Origin: an uncultured Prevotellaceae bacterium
GTDB lineage: Bacteria; Bacteroidota; Bacteroidia; Bacteroidales; Bacteroidaceae
Assembly: GCA_902776195.1 (NCBI GenBank)
Contig: CACYPF010000002.1
Location: 1 to 64,000, forward strand
Direction of reading: 5' to 3'
DNA: 64,000 nucleotides
Shown here piece after piece: positions 1 to 7,700 of this stretch. A program made the translations under genes and the position numbers. The notes below the pieces were generated by a model. It worked only from the letters and a program-made list of their open reading frames with translations, was not told the origin of the DNA and searched no databases. How positions within the stretch are numbered: position 1 is the stretch's first letter; every line of letters begins with the position of its first letter.

Positions 1-122
1 AGAGAGATAAGTCAACAGAATCAGTATAATAAACAGTAATTAACAAAACAGCAACAAATCAAGGCTCAAAAGGAGTCAACACTATACAGGGAAAGACATT
101 GACAACAGATTTGGAATCGTGC

Positions 123-281
123 GAACAGAGAACAGAGAACAGTAAAGTTTTTTCATTTTATACTACAAATGTGCTTTATATTATATATATATTATATATA
201 ATATATATATAATATAAAATTTATTCTTCACTTATTAATTTCACTTATTTCACTTTTCTTACTGTTCTCTGTTCTCTGTTC
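123..281. repeat. Inverted repeat built of 7-bp GAACAGA units around an A/T palindrome
   Basis: The left arm at 123-145 is three tandem copies of a GAACAGA-type 7-mer ending in GTAA. The right arm at 259-281 is its perfect 23-base reverse complement, and the 7-mer continues for one more copy to about 287. The space between is almost pure A/T and itself palindromic (about 176-230). The DNA could form a cruciform. Its function is unknown. Confidence 0.75.
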
Positions 282-350
282 TCTGTTTTAGTTTGTCTAT
301 CCATACGGAAAAGGTTGTCTTGTTCTACTGGGATTGATTGACGACTATCG

Positions 351-410
351 CTGAGTTGGTTGACTTTTTTCTGAGATCGTTGACTTTGTACGGATATTGT
401 TTACTTTTCA
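351..410 (+). repeat. Three degenerate 20-bp direct repeats (iteron-like)
   Basis: Three consecutive 20-base units start at 351, 371 and 391. The core GTTGACTTT is at 359-367 and 379-387, and GTTTACTTT at 399-407, exactly 20 bases apart. The first two units also share CTGAG at their left end. A spacing of about two helical turns is typical of a site bound by a repeated DNA-binding protein. A further looser match (ATTGAC) lies at 337. Confidence 0.5.
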
Positions 411-488
411 TCTGTTTTTATTTACTTATTTAGGCATTACAGAATCTCAGTTGTTAGACACCTATGACCTCCTAGAATTTTGATTAAT

Positions 489-516
489 TGATTGCGCTAG
501 TTTGCGCAATCATTTT
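489..516 (+). terminator. Intrinsic terminator upstream of hsdM
   Basis: TGATTGCGC (489-497), a six-base loop and GCGCAATCA (504-512) form a perfect 9-bp stem followed by TTTT. The possible TTG start at 502 lies inside this loop, which argues against translating hsdM from there. Confidence 0.6.
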
Positions 517-575
517 CATTTCATCTTAATTAAATCTAAAAACATTCATTTTCATAACATTTTTGAATATCAAGT

Positions 576-606
576 TTTGGAATTAGCTATAAATTGGCTA
601 ACTTTG
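576..606 (+). promoter_or_regulatory. Bacteroidetes-type promoter of hsdM
   Basis: TTTG at 576-579, 19 intervening bases, then TAACTTTG at 599-606, matching the Bacteroidetes primary sigma consensus (TTTG / TAnnTTTG). Transcription should begin near 612, so the ATG at 634 is the first usable start. Confidence 0.65.
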
Positions 607-633
607 TGGTTAAATTCAAACCTATTTCTACAG

Positions 634-2127
634 ATGATTACTGGAGATATTAAAAACCGCATAGATTCAATCTGGGACACTTACTGGGTAGGTGGCATTA
701 CTAATCCAATGTCTGTATTGGAGCAAATGACCTATCTCTTCTTTATGAAGATGCTTGACGATGCTCAGACAAAGAAGGAAGCAGAAGCAAACATATTGGG
801 GGTAAGTGTTCCTAATCCAACGTTCAAAGAAGGAATGTGGCATAATCCCGATACGGATGCTGATGTGCCATACAATAACCTACGTTGGCATGTGTTCAAG
901 AACATGGAAGCAACAGCCATGTTTAACACCATCCGCAATGATGCTTTCTCGTTCATCAAGAACCTCAATGAGGGCAAATCTTCTGCATACAGTAGGTTTA
1001 TGCGTGATGCTGTATTCCTCATTCAGAATCCACGTACACTTACCAAAATCGTTGATGGCGTTGATGCGTTGGATATGAATAACCGTGATGCAATGGGTGA
1101 TGTGTATGAGTACATTCTTGGGAAGATGGCAGCTAGTGGAAATAACGGTCAGTTCCGTACACCAAGGCACATAATCCGCATGATGGTTGAGCTGATGCAA
1201 CCGACATTGAAGGATGATATATGTGACCCAGCGATGGGTAGTGCTGGCTTTATCGTTGAGAGTGCCAAGTATATTGTCGACAACTACAAACAAGAACTTC
1301 TAAAGAAGGATAATGCAAAGAGGTTTAATGGTAGTATGTTTCATGGATTCGACACGGACAGTACCATGTTGCGAATTGGTGCAATGAATCTCATGCTGCA
1401 TGGTGTTGAAGAGCCTGATGTGGCATACCGTGACAGTCTATCATCAAGCAATAATGACACTGAGAAATATACTCTTTGTCTAGCCAATCCACCATTTGCA
1501 GGCAGTGTGGATAGTGAGGATATTAATAAATCATTACTGGCAATCACCAACACCAAGAAAACAGAATTGCTGTTTGTCTCTCTGTTTATACGTATGCTGC
1601 AGACTGGTGGACGTTGTGCAAGTATTGTCCCAGATGGCGTGCTGTTTGGTAACTCCAATGCTCATGTGGCATTGCGTAAAGAGTTAGTTGAGAATCATAC
1701 TCTGAGGGCTGTTATTTCAATGCCTAGCGGTGTATTCCAACCCTATAGCGGTGTATCTACAGCCATTCTTATCTTCACCAAGACTGGTGCAGGAGGCACA
1801 GATAAGGTATGGTTCTACGATATGCAAGCGGATGGGTATTCACTTGACCAGAAGCGTACAGAAGTCGAAGAAAACGATATTCCAGACGTTGTGGCACGTT
1901 TCAACAACCTAAAGGCGGAAGAAGAGCGTACACGTAAAGACAAGTCTTTCTTAGTTCCAGTTGATGAGATACGGAGCAATGACTACGTTCTTTCCATCAA
2001 CAAGTATAAGGAGGTTGAACGTGAGAAGGTTGAGTACGAGCCTACGGAGGTTATCATGGCTCGCATCGGTCAGTTGGAGAACGAAATAGCAGCAGCATTC
2101 AATGACCTAAAGGCAAGACTACAATGA
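634..2127 (+). CDS. hsdM: Type I restriction-modification N6-adenine methyltransferase subunit (HsdM)
   Basis: About 497 residues from the ATG at 634. That start was chosen because a promoter sits at 576-606 and a terminator hairpin covers the further-upstream TTG. The protein modifies adenine within a type I restriction-modification complex, using S-adenosylmethionine. An N-terminal HsdM_N-like helical region comes first, then the SAM-binding motif DPAMGSAGF (about residues 198-206) and the catalytic NPPF motif (about 285-288), followed by a target-recognition/assembly tail. The length is normal for the family. It overlaps the Fic gene by four bases (ATGA), so the two are probably translationally coupled. 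The specificity subunit downstream is broken and no hsdR lies in the window, so it may be an orphan or partly decayed system. Confidence 0.93.
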   Translation: MITGDIKNRIDSIWDTYWVGGITNPMSVLEQMTYLFFMKMLDDAQTKKEAEANILGVSVPNPTFKEGMWHNPDTDADVPYNNLRWHVFKNMEATAMFNTIRNDAFSFIKNLNEGKSSAYSRFMRDAVFLIQNPRTLTKIVDGVDALDMNNRDAMGDVYEYILGKMAASGNNGQFRTPRHIIRMMVELMQPTLKDDICDPAMGSAGFIVESAKYIVDNYKQELLKKDNAKRFNGSMFHGFDTDSTMLRIGAMNLMLHGVEEPDVAYRDSLSSSNNDTEKYTLCLANPPFAGSVDSEDINKSLLAITNTKKTELLFVSLFIRMLQTGGRCASIVPDGVLFGNSNAHVALRKELVENHTLRAVISMPSGVFQPYSGVSTAILIFTKTGAGGTDKVWFYDMQADGYSLDQKRTEVEENDIPDVVARFNNLKAEEERTRKDKSFLVPVDEIRSNDYVLSINKYKEVEREKVEYEPTEVIMARIGQLENEIAAAFNDLKARLQ

Positions 2128-3155
2128 GCTACGTACCACCATTCACAGTAAGTTCTGAGGCTATCAACCTGATAGCGGATATTTCTGCCCAGATAGAGCG
2201 TTATGCCATCCGTCTGGAACAGGAGGATGGTTTGCGACTCCGTAAGGCGAACCGCATTAAGACCATTCATTCCTCACTGGCCATTGAGGGTAATACACTC
2301 TCTGAGGATGAGGTGCGTGACATTATCGATGGCAAGAATGTGGTGGCACCTATCCGTCAGATTCAGGAGGTGAAGAATGCCATCAAGACCTATGAATTGT
2401 ATCCTATGCTCGATGCCTTCAAGGAGAAGGATTTGCTGAAGGCGCATGGTGTGATGATGCAGGCATTGGTTGACAAAGCAGGTCACTATCGGCAAGGTGG
2501 TGTGGGCGTGTTTGGTGAGAAAGGCTTAGTACATCTTGCCCCTCCTGCTGCTCGTGTTCCTATGCTGATGGGCGACCTTTTTGATTGGCTGAAGCGCTCT
2601 AAGGACCATCTTCTCATCCGTTCCTGCGTGTTCCATTTCGAGTTTGAGTATATCCATCCCTTTATCGATGGTAATGGACGAATGGGACGCTTGTGGCAGT
2701 CGCTGATATTGGGCAAGCTGCATCCGCTGTTTGAGCATCTGCCTGTAGAGAACATGGTGTATAGTAATCAGCAGCAGTATTATGATGCCATCTCTGCCAG
2801 CACGAGTGCAGGGCAATCTGGTCCGTTCATAGACTTTATGCTGGGCGAGATTTACAAGACGCTGAAAGCGCATCAGGGGAATCCTTTGCCAAATACAGAA
2901 GACGAGTTCGATGAAAAGTTCGGCAAAGAGTTCGGTGTAAAGTTCGGTGTAAAGTTCGGTGTAAACGAAAAGAAGGTTTTGTTACTTTTGGCATCCAATC
3001 CGTCTTTGTCTGCTGGAGACATCGCAGAACAGATAGGATTAACTAAGCGTGGTATAGAGAAACAACTAAAGAAGTTCCGCGACCTTGGAATTATCGCCAG
3101 AAAAGGAAGTGACAAGACTGGTTACTGGGAGATTGTAAAGGAGGAAGAAGTATGA
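2124..3155 (+). CDS. Fic-domain protein with C-terminal winged helix (predicted AMPylase)
   Basis: 343 residues, starting inside the hsdM stop (ATGA). Fic enzymes usually transfer AMP to hydroxyl groups of target proteins. The complete catalytic motif HPFIDGNGRMGR is at about 178-189. An inhibitory-helix motif of the (S/T)xxxE(G/N) type, SLAIEG, is at 51-56, so this looks like a self-inhibited Fic protein with its own N-terminal lock. A short repeat-rich linker (about 266-280) joins the Fic core to a C-terminal winged-helix segment (about 282-337). Fic genes are known passengers of type I restriction operons, between hsdM and hsdS, which is the position seen here. The target is unknown. It overlaps the hsdS remnant by four bases. 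Confidence 0.9.
   Translation: MSYVPPFTVSSEAINLIADISAQIERYAIRLEQEDGLRLRKANRIKTIHSSLAIEGNTLSEDEVRDIIDGKNVVAPIRQIQEVKNAIKTYELYPMLDAFKEKDLLKAHGVMMQALVDKAGHYRQGGVGVFGEKGLVHLAPPAARVPMLMGDLFDWLKRSKDHLLIRSCVFHFEFEYIHPFIDGNGRMGRLWQSLILGKLHPLFEHLPVENMVYSNQQQYYDAISASTSAGQSGPFIDFMLGEIYKTLKAHQGNPLPNTEDEFDEKFGKEFGVKFGVKFGVNEKKVLLLLASNPSLSAGDIAEQIGLTKRGIEKQLKKFRDLGIIARKGSDKTGYWEIVKEEEV
2919..2966 (+). repeat. In-frame 12-bp tandem repeat in the Fic gene
   Basis: Four 12-base units in a row: TTCGGCAAAGAG, TTCGGTGTAAAG twice, then TTCGGTGTAAAC. They encode the FGKE/FGVK/FGVK/FGVN series in the linker between the Fic core and the winged helix. Copy-number change would lengthen or shorten the linker by four residues without a frameshift. 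Confidence 0.8.
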
Positions 3156-3413
3156 AAGAAGGATGGGAAGCTGAGAAACTGGTTGATATATGCAAGATTC
3201 AATATGGTTATCCATTTGATTCTAAGCAGTTTTGTGATGACAGTAAATATCCACAACTTATTAGGATTAGAGACGTTTCTCGTGGGTACTCTGAAACATA
3301 TTACAGTGGTGAAATACCAGAGGGATACTATATTGACAAAGGTGACTATCTGATTGGGGATGGATGGTGAGTTTAATTATTATCTTTGCAATCGAAAAGT
3401 TGATAATAAGTAA
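3152..3413 (+). pseudogene. Truncated, frameshifted type I specificity subunit (hsdS fragment)
   Basis: The first 72 codons encode the N-terminus of an HsdS target-recognition domain (GWEAEKLVDICKIQYGYPF, then IRIRDVSRG, then KGDYLIG). The reading frame then ends at a TGA at 3368-3370. If one G is removed from the run GGGG at 3356-3359, translation continues as GMDGEFNYYLCNRKVDNK to a TAA at 3411-3413. GMDGEFN is the expected continuation in this family. Two lesions are therefore visible: a one-base frameshift in a G tract and loss of all sequence after about 87 codons, of a usual 380-450. It overlaps fic by four bases, consistent with an hsdM-fic-hsdS operon. A silent or recombining hsdS partner elsewhere in the genome is possible. 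Confidence 0.82.
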
Positions 3414-3419
3414 TTATTA

Positions 3420-3457
3420 GGTTCCTTGCGTCGTGAGATGTGAGGAATCATTTTTTA
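3420..3457 (+). terminator. Terminator after the hsdS remnant
   Basis: GGTTCCT pairs with AGGAATC (one G-T pair) around a loop of about 16 bases, followed by a run of T with one A. It ends the hsdM-fic-hsdS transcript. Confidence 0.5.
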
Positions 3458-3529
3458 TTTGCTTTCCTTTTATCATTAAAAGATGCTAGGATCACGGGGT
3501 CGGTTCTACTGATCATTTTTTGTAATTAA

Positions 3530-3561
3530 TTTGGTTTTATCAGAATATGTTTGTAACTTTG
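3530..3561 (+). promoter_or_regulatory. Promoter, upstream of two, for the small-ORF/GNAT pair
   Basis: TTTG at 3530-3533, 20 bases, TAACTTTG at 3554-3561. A second promoter-like element follows about 60 bases downstream. Confidence 0.5.
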
Positions 3562-3592
3562 CCATCGTTAAGCAATATTCTTGGCAAAAGCA

Positions 3593-3622
3593 TTGTCGAT
3601 TCGGAAAAATATCGTAAATTTG
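3593..3622 (+). promoter_or_regulatory. Promoter, downstream of two, plus strong ribosome binding site
   Basis: TTG at 3593-3595, 19 bases, TAAATTTG at 3615-3622. An AGGAGG ribosome binding site lies about eight bases before the ATG at 3662, which is unusual for Bacteroidetes, where such sites are often weak. Confidence 0.5.
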
Positions 3623-3661
3623 CAGCGAAAAGATGTATAATAACGATTAGGAGGTAGAGTT

Positions 3662-3838
3662 ATGTTAGGAGTTAATTCCCCAAGAGAACGGATCACACCT
3701 GAGTTTTCGAAAGAGATTCGGGCATCACTACGTCGTGCTATGACGGGGCAGCTCAATGAGAAAGAAAAGGCTGCACGGCAAAGGCTAAAGGATAGCGAGA
3801 AATACTGGACGATGGAATGGAAGGGGCTGCATTTTTAG
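3662..3838 (+). CDS. Small basic protein upstream of GNAT (possible antitoxin, or N-terminal part of a frameshifted GNAT)
   Basis: 58 residues, ATG at 3662 with a strong AGGAGG site, ending at TAG 3836-3838. It starts MLGVNSPRERITPEF and is rich in Arg, Lys and Glu, largely helical by composition. It overlaps the next gene by 22 bases. Two readings fit. It could be an antitoxin-like partner preceding a GNAT toxin, as in TacAT/AtaRT-type modules. Alternatively it is the N-terminus of the same GNAT gene: one extra G in the GGGG run just after 3820 would fuse the frames as EWKGAAFLGKL. I recognise no family in it. Confidence 0.55.
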   Translation: MLGVNSPRERITPEFSKEIRASLRRAMTGQLNEKEKAARQRLKDSEKYWTMEWKGLHF

Positions 3839-4191
3839 GAAAACTCGTTTCTTACCCACTGACTGATTTCCAGTGTCATGATTATCAGGAGACTTTTTAT
3901 GCTAAGCCACGATACCCTGCAATGGATATTGCCTACCTTGCTATACAGGAGAAATGGAGGGGCAAACATATCGGCGATTTCCTGATAAAACAGATAGCAG
4001 ATCTGGCGAGAAGGCAGACATTAGCAGGTTGTCAGTTCCTTACGGTTGAAGCACTTGCGACAAAAGAGTATAGTGCTGTGGGATTCTACGAATGCTGTGG
4101 TTTTGCGCCCAATGAGGTTAAGAAACCCTATAAAGACACGCTTCGGATGTATATGACTTTGTACTCCAAAGATGAAGTTTTTGATGATTGA
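3817..4191 (+). CDS. GNAT-family N-acetyltransferase, short
   Basis: 124 residues. The acetyl-CoA-binding core is clear: MDIAYLAIQEKWRGKHIGDF includes the Q/RxxGxG/A-type loop, and AVGFYECCGF is the C-terminal GNAT signature. Known GNAT proteins of this type are about 150-175 residues, and here the first strand and helices are missing from the reading frame. An in-frame TAG at 3793-3795 blocks any upstream extension, so either the protein is N-terminally short or it is joined by frameshift to the 58-residue ORF that overlaps it. Substrate unknown. With the preceding small gene it could form a toxin-antitoxin pair acting on aminoacyl-tRNA, but that is inference from layout. Confidence 0.7.
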   Translation: MEGAAFLGKLVSYPLTDFQCHDYQETFYAKPRYPAMDIAYLAIQEKWRGKHIGDFLIKQIADLARRQTLAGCQFLTVEALATKEYSAVGFYECCGFAPNEVKKPYKDTLRMYMTLYSKDEVFDD

Positions 4192-4217
4192 GCCTCTATA
4201 AAACCCCGTCCCAATAC

Positions 4218-4259
4218 AAATAGGACCTATGCTTATGGAGAAAGCATAAGTCCTATTTT
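4218..4259. terminator. Long hairpin, probably a bidirectional terminator
   Basis: AATAGGACCTATGCTT pairs with AAGCATAAGTCCTATT with a single mismatch around a short loop. The stem is flanked by A-rich sequence on the left and TTTT on the right, so it can work in both directions. It also resembles the palindromes that REP-type transposases act on, and a relic of such a gene lies right beside it. Confidence 0.6.
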
Positions 4260-4282
4260 GCTATTGAATCAAATCACTTTTA

Positions 4283-4474
4283 TTAGGGGATATGACCAGA
4301 CAGATACGCATAGAGCAGGGGACTCTGATTTGTTCGGAGACTTCAAAAAAACTGTACATAGTCTTCATCGTCCTCAAAGATGTCTTGGCGGTTAATGCCA
4401 CGAACAGATCAGAGAACCCCTGATCTGCTATATGGCGGCGGCAAGACGAGATAAGGACAGTGGTAGATGCCGCT
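4283..4474 (-). pseudogene. Relic of a REP-associated tyrosine (IS200-like) transposase N-terminus
   Basis: Read on the minus strand in one frame: SGIYH, an inserted stretch, a stop, then VRGINRQDIFEDDEDYVQFF, a stop, and a short tail. GIYHVxxRGINRQDIFxDDEDYxxF is the characteristic start of Y1 transposases of the RAYT group. The catalytic HUH and tyrosine regions are absent, there are two internal stops, and about 50 bases appear inserted after GIYH. It is a dead fragment. Confidence 0.6.
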
Positions 4475-4730
4475 TTGGGGTGTGGCATCTGGGACATCCG
4501 CTATAACAGTAAGCGAGAGGCCATCGAACTTGAACTTGCTACCCACCTCGATGAAGATGCTGTGAGTGATATTAGCTGCCAGTTCCCTTTGCCTTGTGAC
4601 TATGATGGAGAGGGAGAGAGAGGAACAAAGTTTGTCTTTTATCTGTAAATTCACACTCCCAGCACCACAGCAGAAGATGGCAGGTGCCAGTCCCTTGCCA
4701 TATCCGATGGTGCAAGAGGTCGGAAAATGA

Positions 4731-4764
4731 AATAGGAGGAAAAATGTTTCATTTTCCTCCTACT
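4731..4764 (-). terminator. Terminator of the C10 protease gene
   Basis: AGGAGGAAAA (4734-4743) and TTTTCCTCCT (4752-4761) form a perfect 10-bp stem with a short loop, just after the minus-strand stop codon. In the transcript direction it is followed by a T-rich stretch. Confidence 0.6.
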
Positions 4765-4768
4765 CGAT

Positions 4769-7700
4769 TTATTTTATCACTACCTTCTTCTTTCCTACAA
4801 TATAGACTCCCTTGCGAACGCTGTTGTTATCAATGCGACGACCCTGCAGGTCGTAGTAGATTTCGTGGCCGTTCGGCTTCAGGCTCCTGACCTCATCGAT
4901 ACCCGAAGGATTGCTGACATCGGTGATGGTGAGGTAGGCAGGAGGATTCTCTACACCCTCGGCCAACTGCAGGTATTGCGTGAATGGCTTGAGCTCGCAA
5001 CTCTGTTTCAGCACGAGGCGATTGCCTTCGACAACATAGACATTCTCCTTGGTCTGTCGGCAGTAGTTGTTGAATAGGCCTATATTGGGCGTGAAGACTC
5101 CTTGAGCCAATCCGGAGTTGATGGTGCCTTCGGTGAACTGTACCGTCTTGCCTGCCAACGAGGGATCGACGCGCAACAGGCAGAAGCCCTGGTGCCCATC
5201 GTCTGCCTTGACTTGTATCTGACCTTGAGACCATCCATAATCAGAGAGTTCGTCAGATGCTTTATAGAACTTGATTTTGCTCGCCACATTCTCGCCAGTA
5301 GCCACATCCTTTATATCATCGCCAATCAGGTTGTCATACGGCAATGCCATAGAGAGCCAGCAGTTGGTCTCTTCAGCGGTAAAGGTGTGCTGCAAACCAG
5401 CATCTGCCGTCATCCTGGGAATAACGTCTGTAGTGAACAGCGCATCGAAGGCGGTATTGAATATCAAAGTCTTACTGGACCTTCCTTCCCCATCAACTAC
5501 CAGGGAGTTGTCGAGGCCCTCTGGCAGCGGTTTGCTGGTAAAATAGATGGTGTTGGGGTTCTGATTGGGCTTTACCTGCTTCACATTCGTATTCTGGAGC
5601 ATGACGAGTGTGACATTCTCTGGAGTCTCGAAGACCTCACAGTCTTCATGTCGCTGTTCCTTACCATCCTTCGTAAAAGAATAGATGACAGGCTGGACGG
5701 TATAGACATCAGAATAGATTTCGCCCATGAAATTTCCGCCTGTTCGGTAGCGGAAGCTAAACACCACTTTTTTCCAATTTGAGCTGAGGGTCTTCTTACC
5801 CTCACCGGCATAGGTCTTTCCTGCGCCAATCTCCGGCGTATTAGACAGGAGCATCATTTCGTCATAGAGGCTGTCGGCATTCAGAATCAGGAATTCGCAA
5901 AACTTATTGTAATCAGCTGCTGACTGGTTGGTGACGCTGACGGATGCTTCCAGCTGGTTGCCCTTGATGATTTTCTTCTCGTGGTCAATATATGGACTAG
6001 TAATCGTGAGATTGCCGAAGGCGTACTGCTGGAGATTGACTTTCTTGCCATAGAGCCAGTTGGCAAACGAGCGGTCGGCATAGACGCTGAAATCAGCATT
6101 GGGCAACAACGTGGTGTACAACTTGGATGTCTTTCCCTTCGAAGTCAAGGTGAAGTCGCGCGTCTCACCAGGATAGAGGCGTATGCGTTCATAGCTCCAG
6201 AGTATCTGCGACTCAGGGATATACAGATTGATATAGCCTCTATATTCCTCCTGCCCCGTGTTCTTGACAGTAAAGGTGACAGTACGCACCGACCCGTCGT
6301 CCTCATGGAATGTCTTGCGCGGATTGCTCACCTCCAAGTGTGCCTCAGGATGGCTCTTCAGTGTCAGTTTGGTACCCTCTATCTTGACACCGATGTAATT
6401 ATACTGAGAACCTGCGACGACATCCTTGATGGTAGGTTCCTTACCCGTTTCGTGCATCGGCACCATGCGATATTCTCCGTCAGACAGCGTATCGGGCAGT
6501 ACCACGCTGAAATTGGCTATCGAGATCAAGTCGTAGCTATTGAGATCTATCTTATTCCTGCCACCCCAGAGCATGCAGTGGATGCGGTTGCCCTTCAACA
6601 GCGCATAACGGTAAGCCCACTGGTTGATATAAGCATTGGTAGCGCTGCAGACATAGAAGTGGGTCCAGATACGAGGGAAGGTCTCTTTGGTCGAGTTTCG
6701 TGTCAGTTCTGTGGGGCCAAAGACATAGAACCCCTCGTTGGTCTCCGTAGAGGGAGGATAGTCGATAGCAGCATCGTCAGTAGGTTTCTGAATGCCTATG
6801 GTAGCATCGTTCAGGTCTGACCAGCTGAGATTGACCGTGCTGCCGCCCACACCCGAGAAGGAGGGATTGAGCACACGGATCTCGAAAAAGCCATCAGCCT
6901 TGCCACCCCATCCCCAATTGAAGTGGAACTTGCCATCCTTGTAGCCATCGCAGACGAAACAGTGTCCCTCGTGGTTGGAGTTGTAGCCGCTGTAGATGAC
7001 GGGACGGCGGTTGGCCAGTTCGTTGTAAATGAGTTCTTCCCACTCGTCTAATGAGTAGTTGTTGTAATTCACCCAATGTGTATTCTTGTCATAGCCGAAA
7101 CACAGGCGTAAAGCCTTCTCGACACGACCTGACACCGCACCAGACATCTCTGCACTATATTCCATATCGACACTCCAGCCAGCCCATCGCATCAGGTGAG
7201 CAACGGCATTGCCCTGAGCATCCGTGTATTTCCCTTCTTCATAGACGGGCAGCATATTATTCCAGTCGAAGGTCGTTGAAGGCACATTCTTCTTACCAAT
7301 AGTCGTATAGGCTGTCGTAGCCTCTTGTGGCCACTTGTGGAAGTACATCACCTGCGACATCGCGGTCGCCACACAGCCTGAGGCTGACAGCACATCAGCT
7401 CTAATATCCTTCGGGCACTCCCAGTTGAAGGGGGCTCGCTGGTTCCATAGGCTCTCGATGAGAGGATTGATATTTTCGCGCTGTACGGGAACTCTGCGTG
7501 CAGCCACTTTTGCCTCGCCCCGCTGCAGTCTGCGTATCTGGTCGGCATAGCCCTCCAGCCACGTACGGAGGTTGGCAGGCATCTCGTCAACATTGAGTGC
7601 ACCATCGGGCGAATAGCCCAGGATAGGTGTTGTAGCGTCGTCACCGCTGACGATGACATAGCCCCCACCCTCGCAGTTGAATGCGTAGAGCGCCTGCAGA

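Larger units (their letters stand above)
1..575. other. AT-rich non-coding region with phased and inverted repeats
   Basis: No convincing gene lies in these 575 bases. They hold a long inverted repeat with an alternating A/T centre, a set of 20-bp phased degenerate repeats, and a hairpin terminator just before the hsdM promoter. Short GTCAAC motifs (12-17, 78-83) lie in the opposite orientation to the GTTGAC motifs at 359 and 379. The layout could be a protein-binding or recombination region at the edge of an accessory island, but nothing here identifies it. Confidence 0.5.
4192..4768. other. Decayed intergenic region
   Basis: 577 bases without an intact gene. They contain a bidirectional hairpin terminator (4218-4259), a minus-strand relic of an IS200-like/REP-associated transposase (4283-4474), and the terminator of the C10 protease (4731-4764). 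Between 4475 and 4730 both strands have open frames of up to about 60-80 codons, but none gave a recognisable protein, and I treat them as chance. Confidence 0.5.

Noticed and set aside
176-230. Alternating A/T stretch as a replication origin
   Set aside because: No DnaA boxes or dnaA/dnaN genes nearby; better explained as the centre of the inverted repeat.
4460-4648. 62-codon plus-strand frame in the decayed region
   Set aside because: No homology recognised, no promoter, and it lies opposite part of the transposase relic.
5981-6820. 279-codon plus-strand frame opposite the C10 protease
   Set aside because: Shadow of the protease gene; no recognisable domain.
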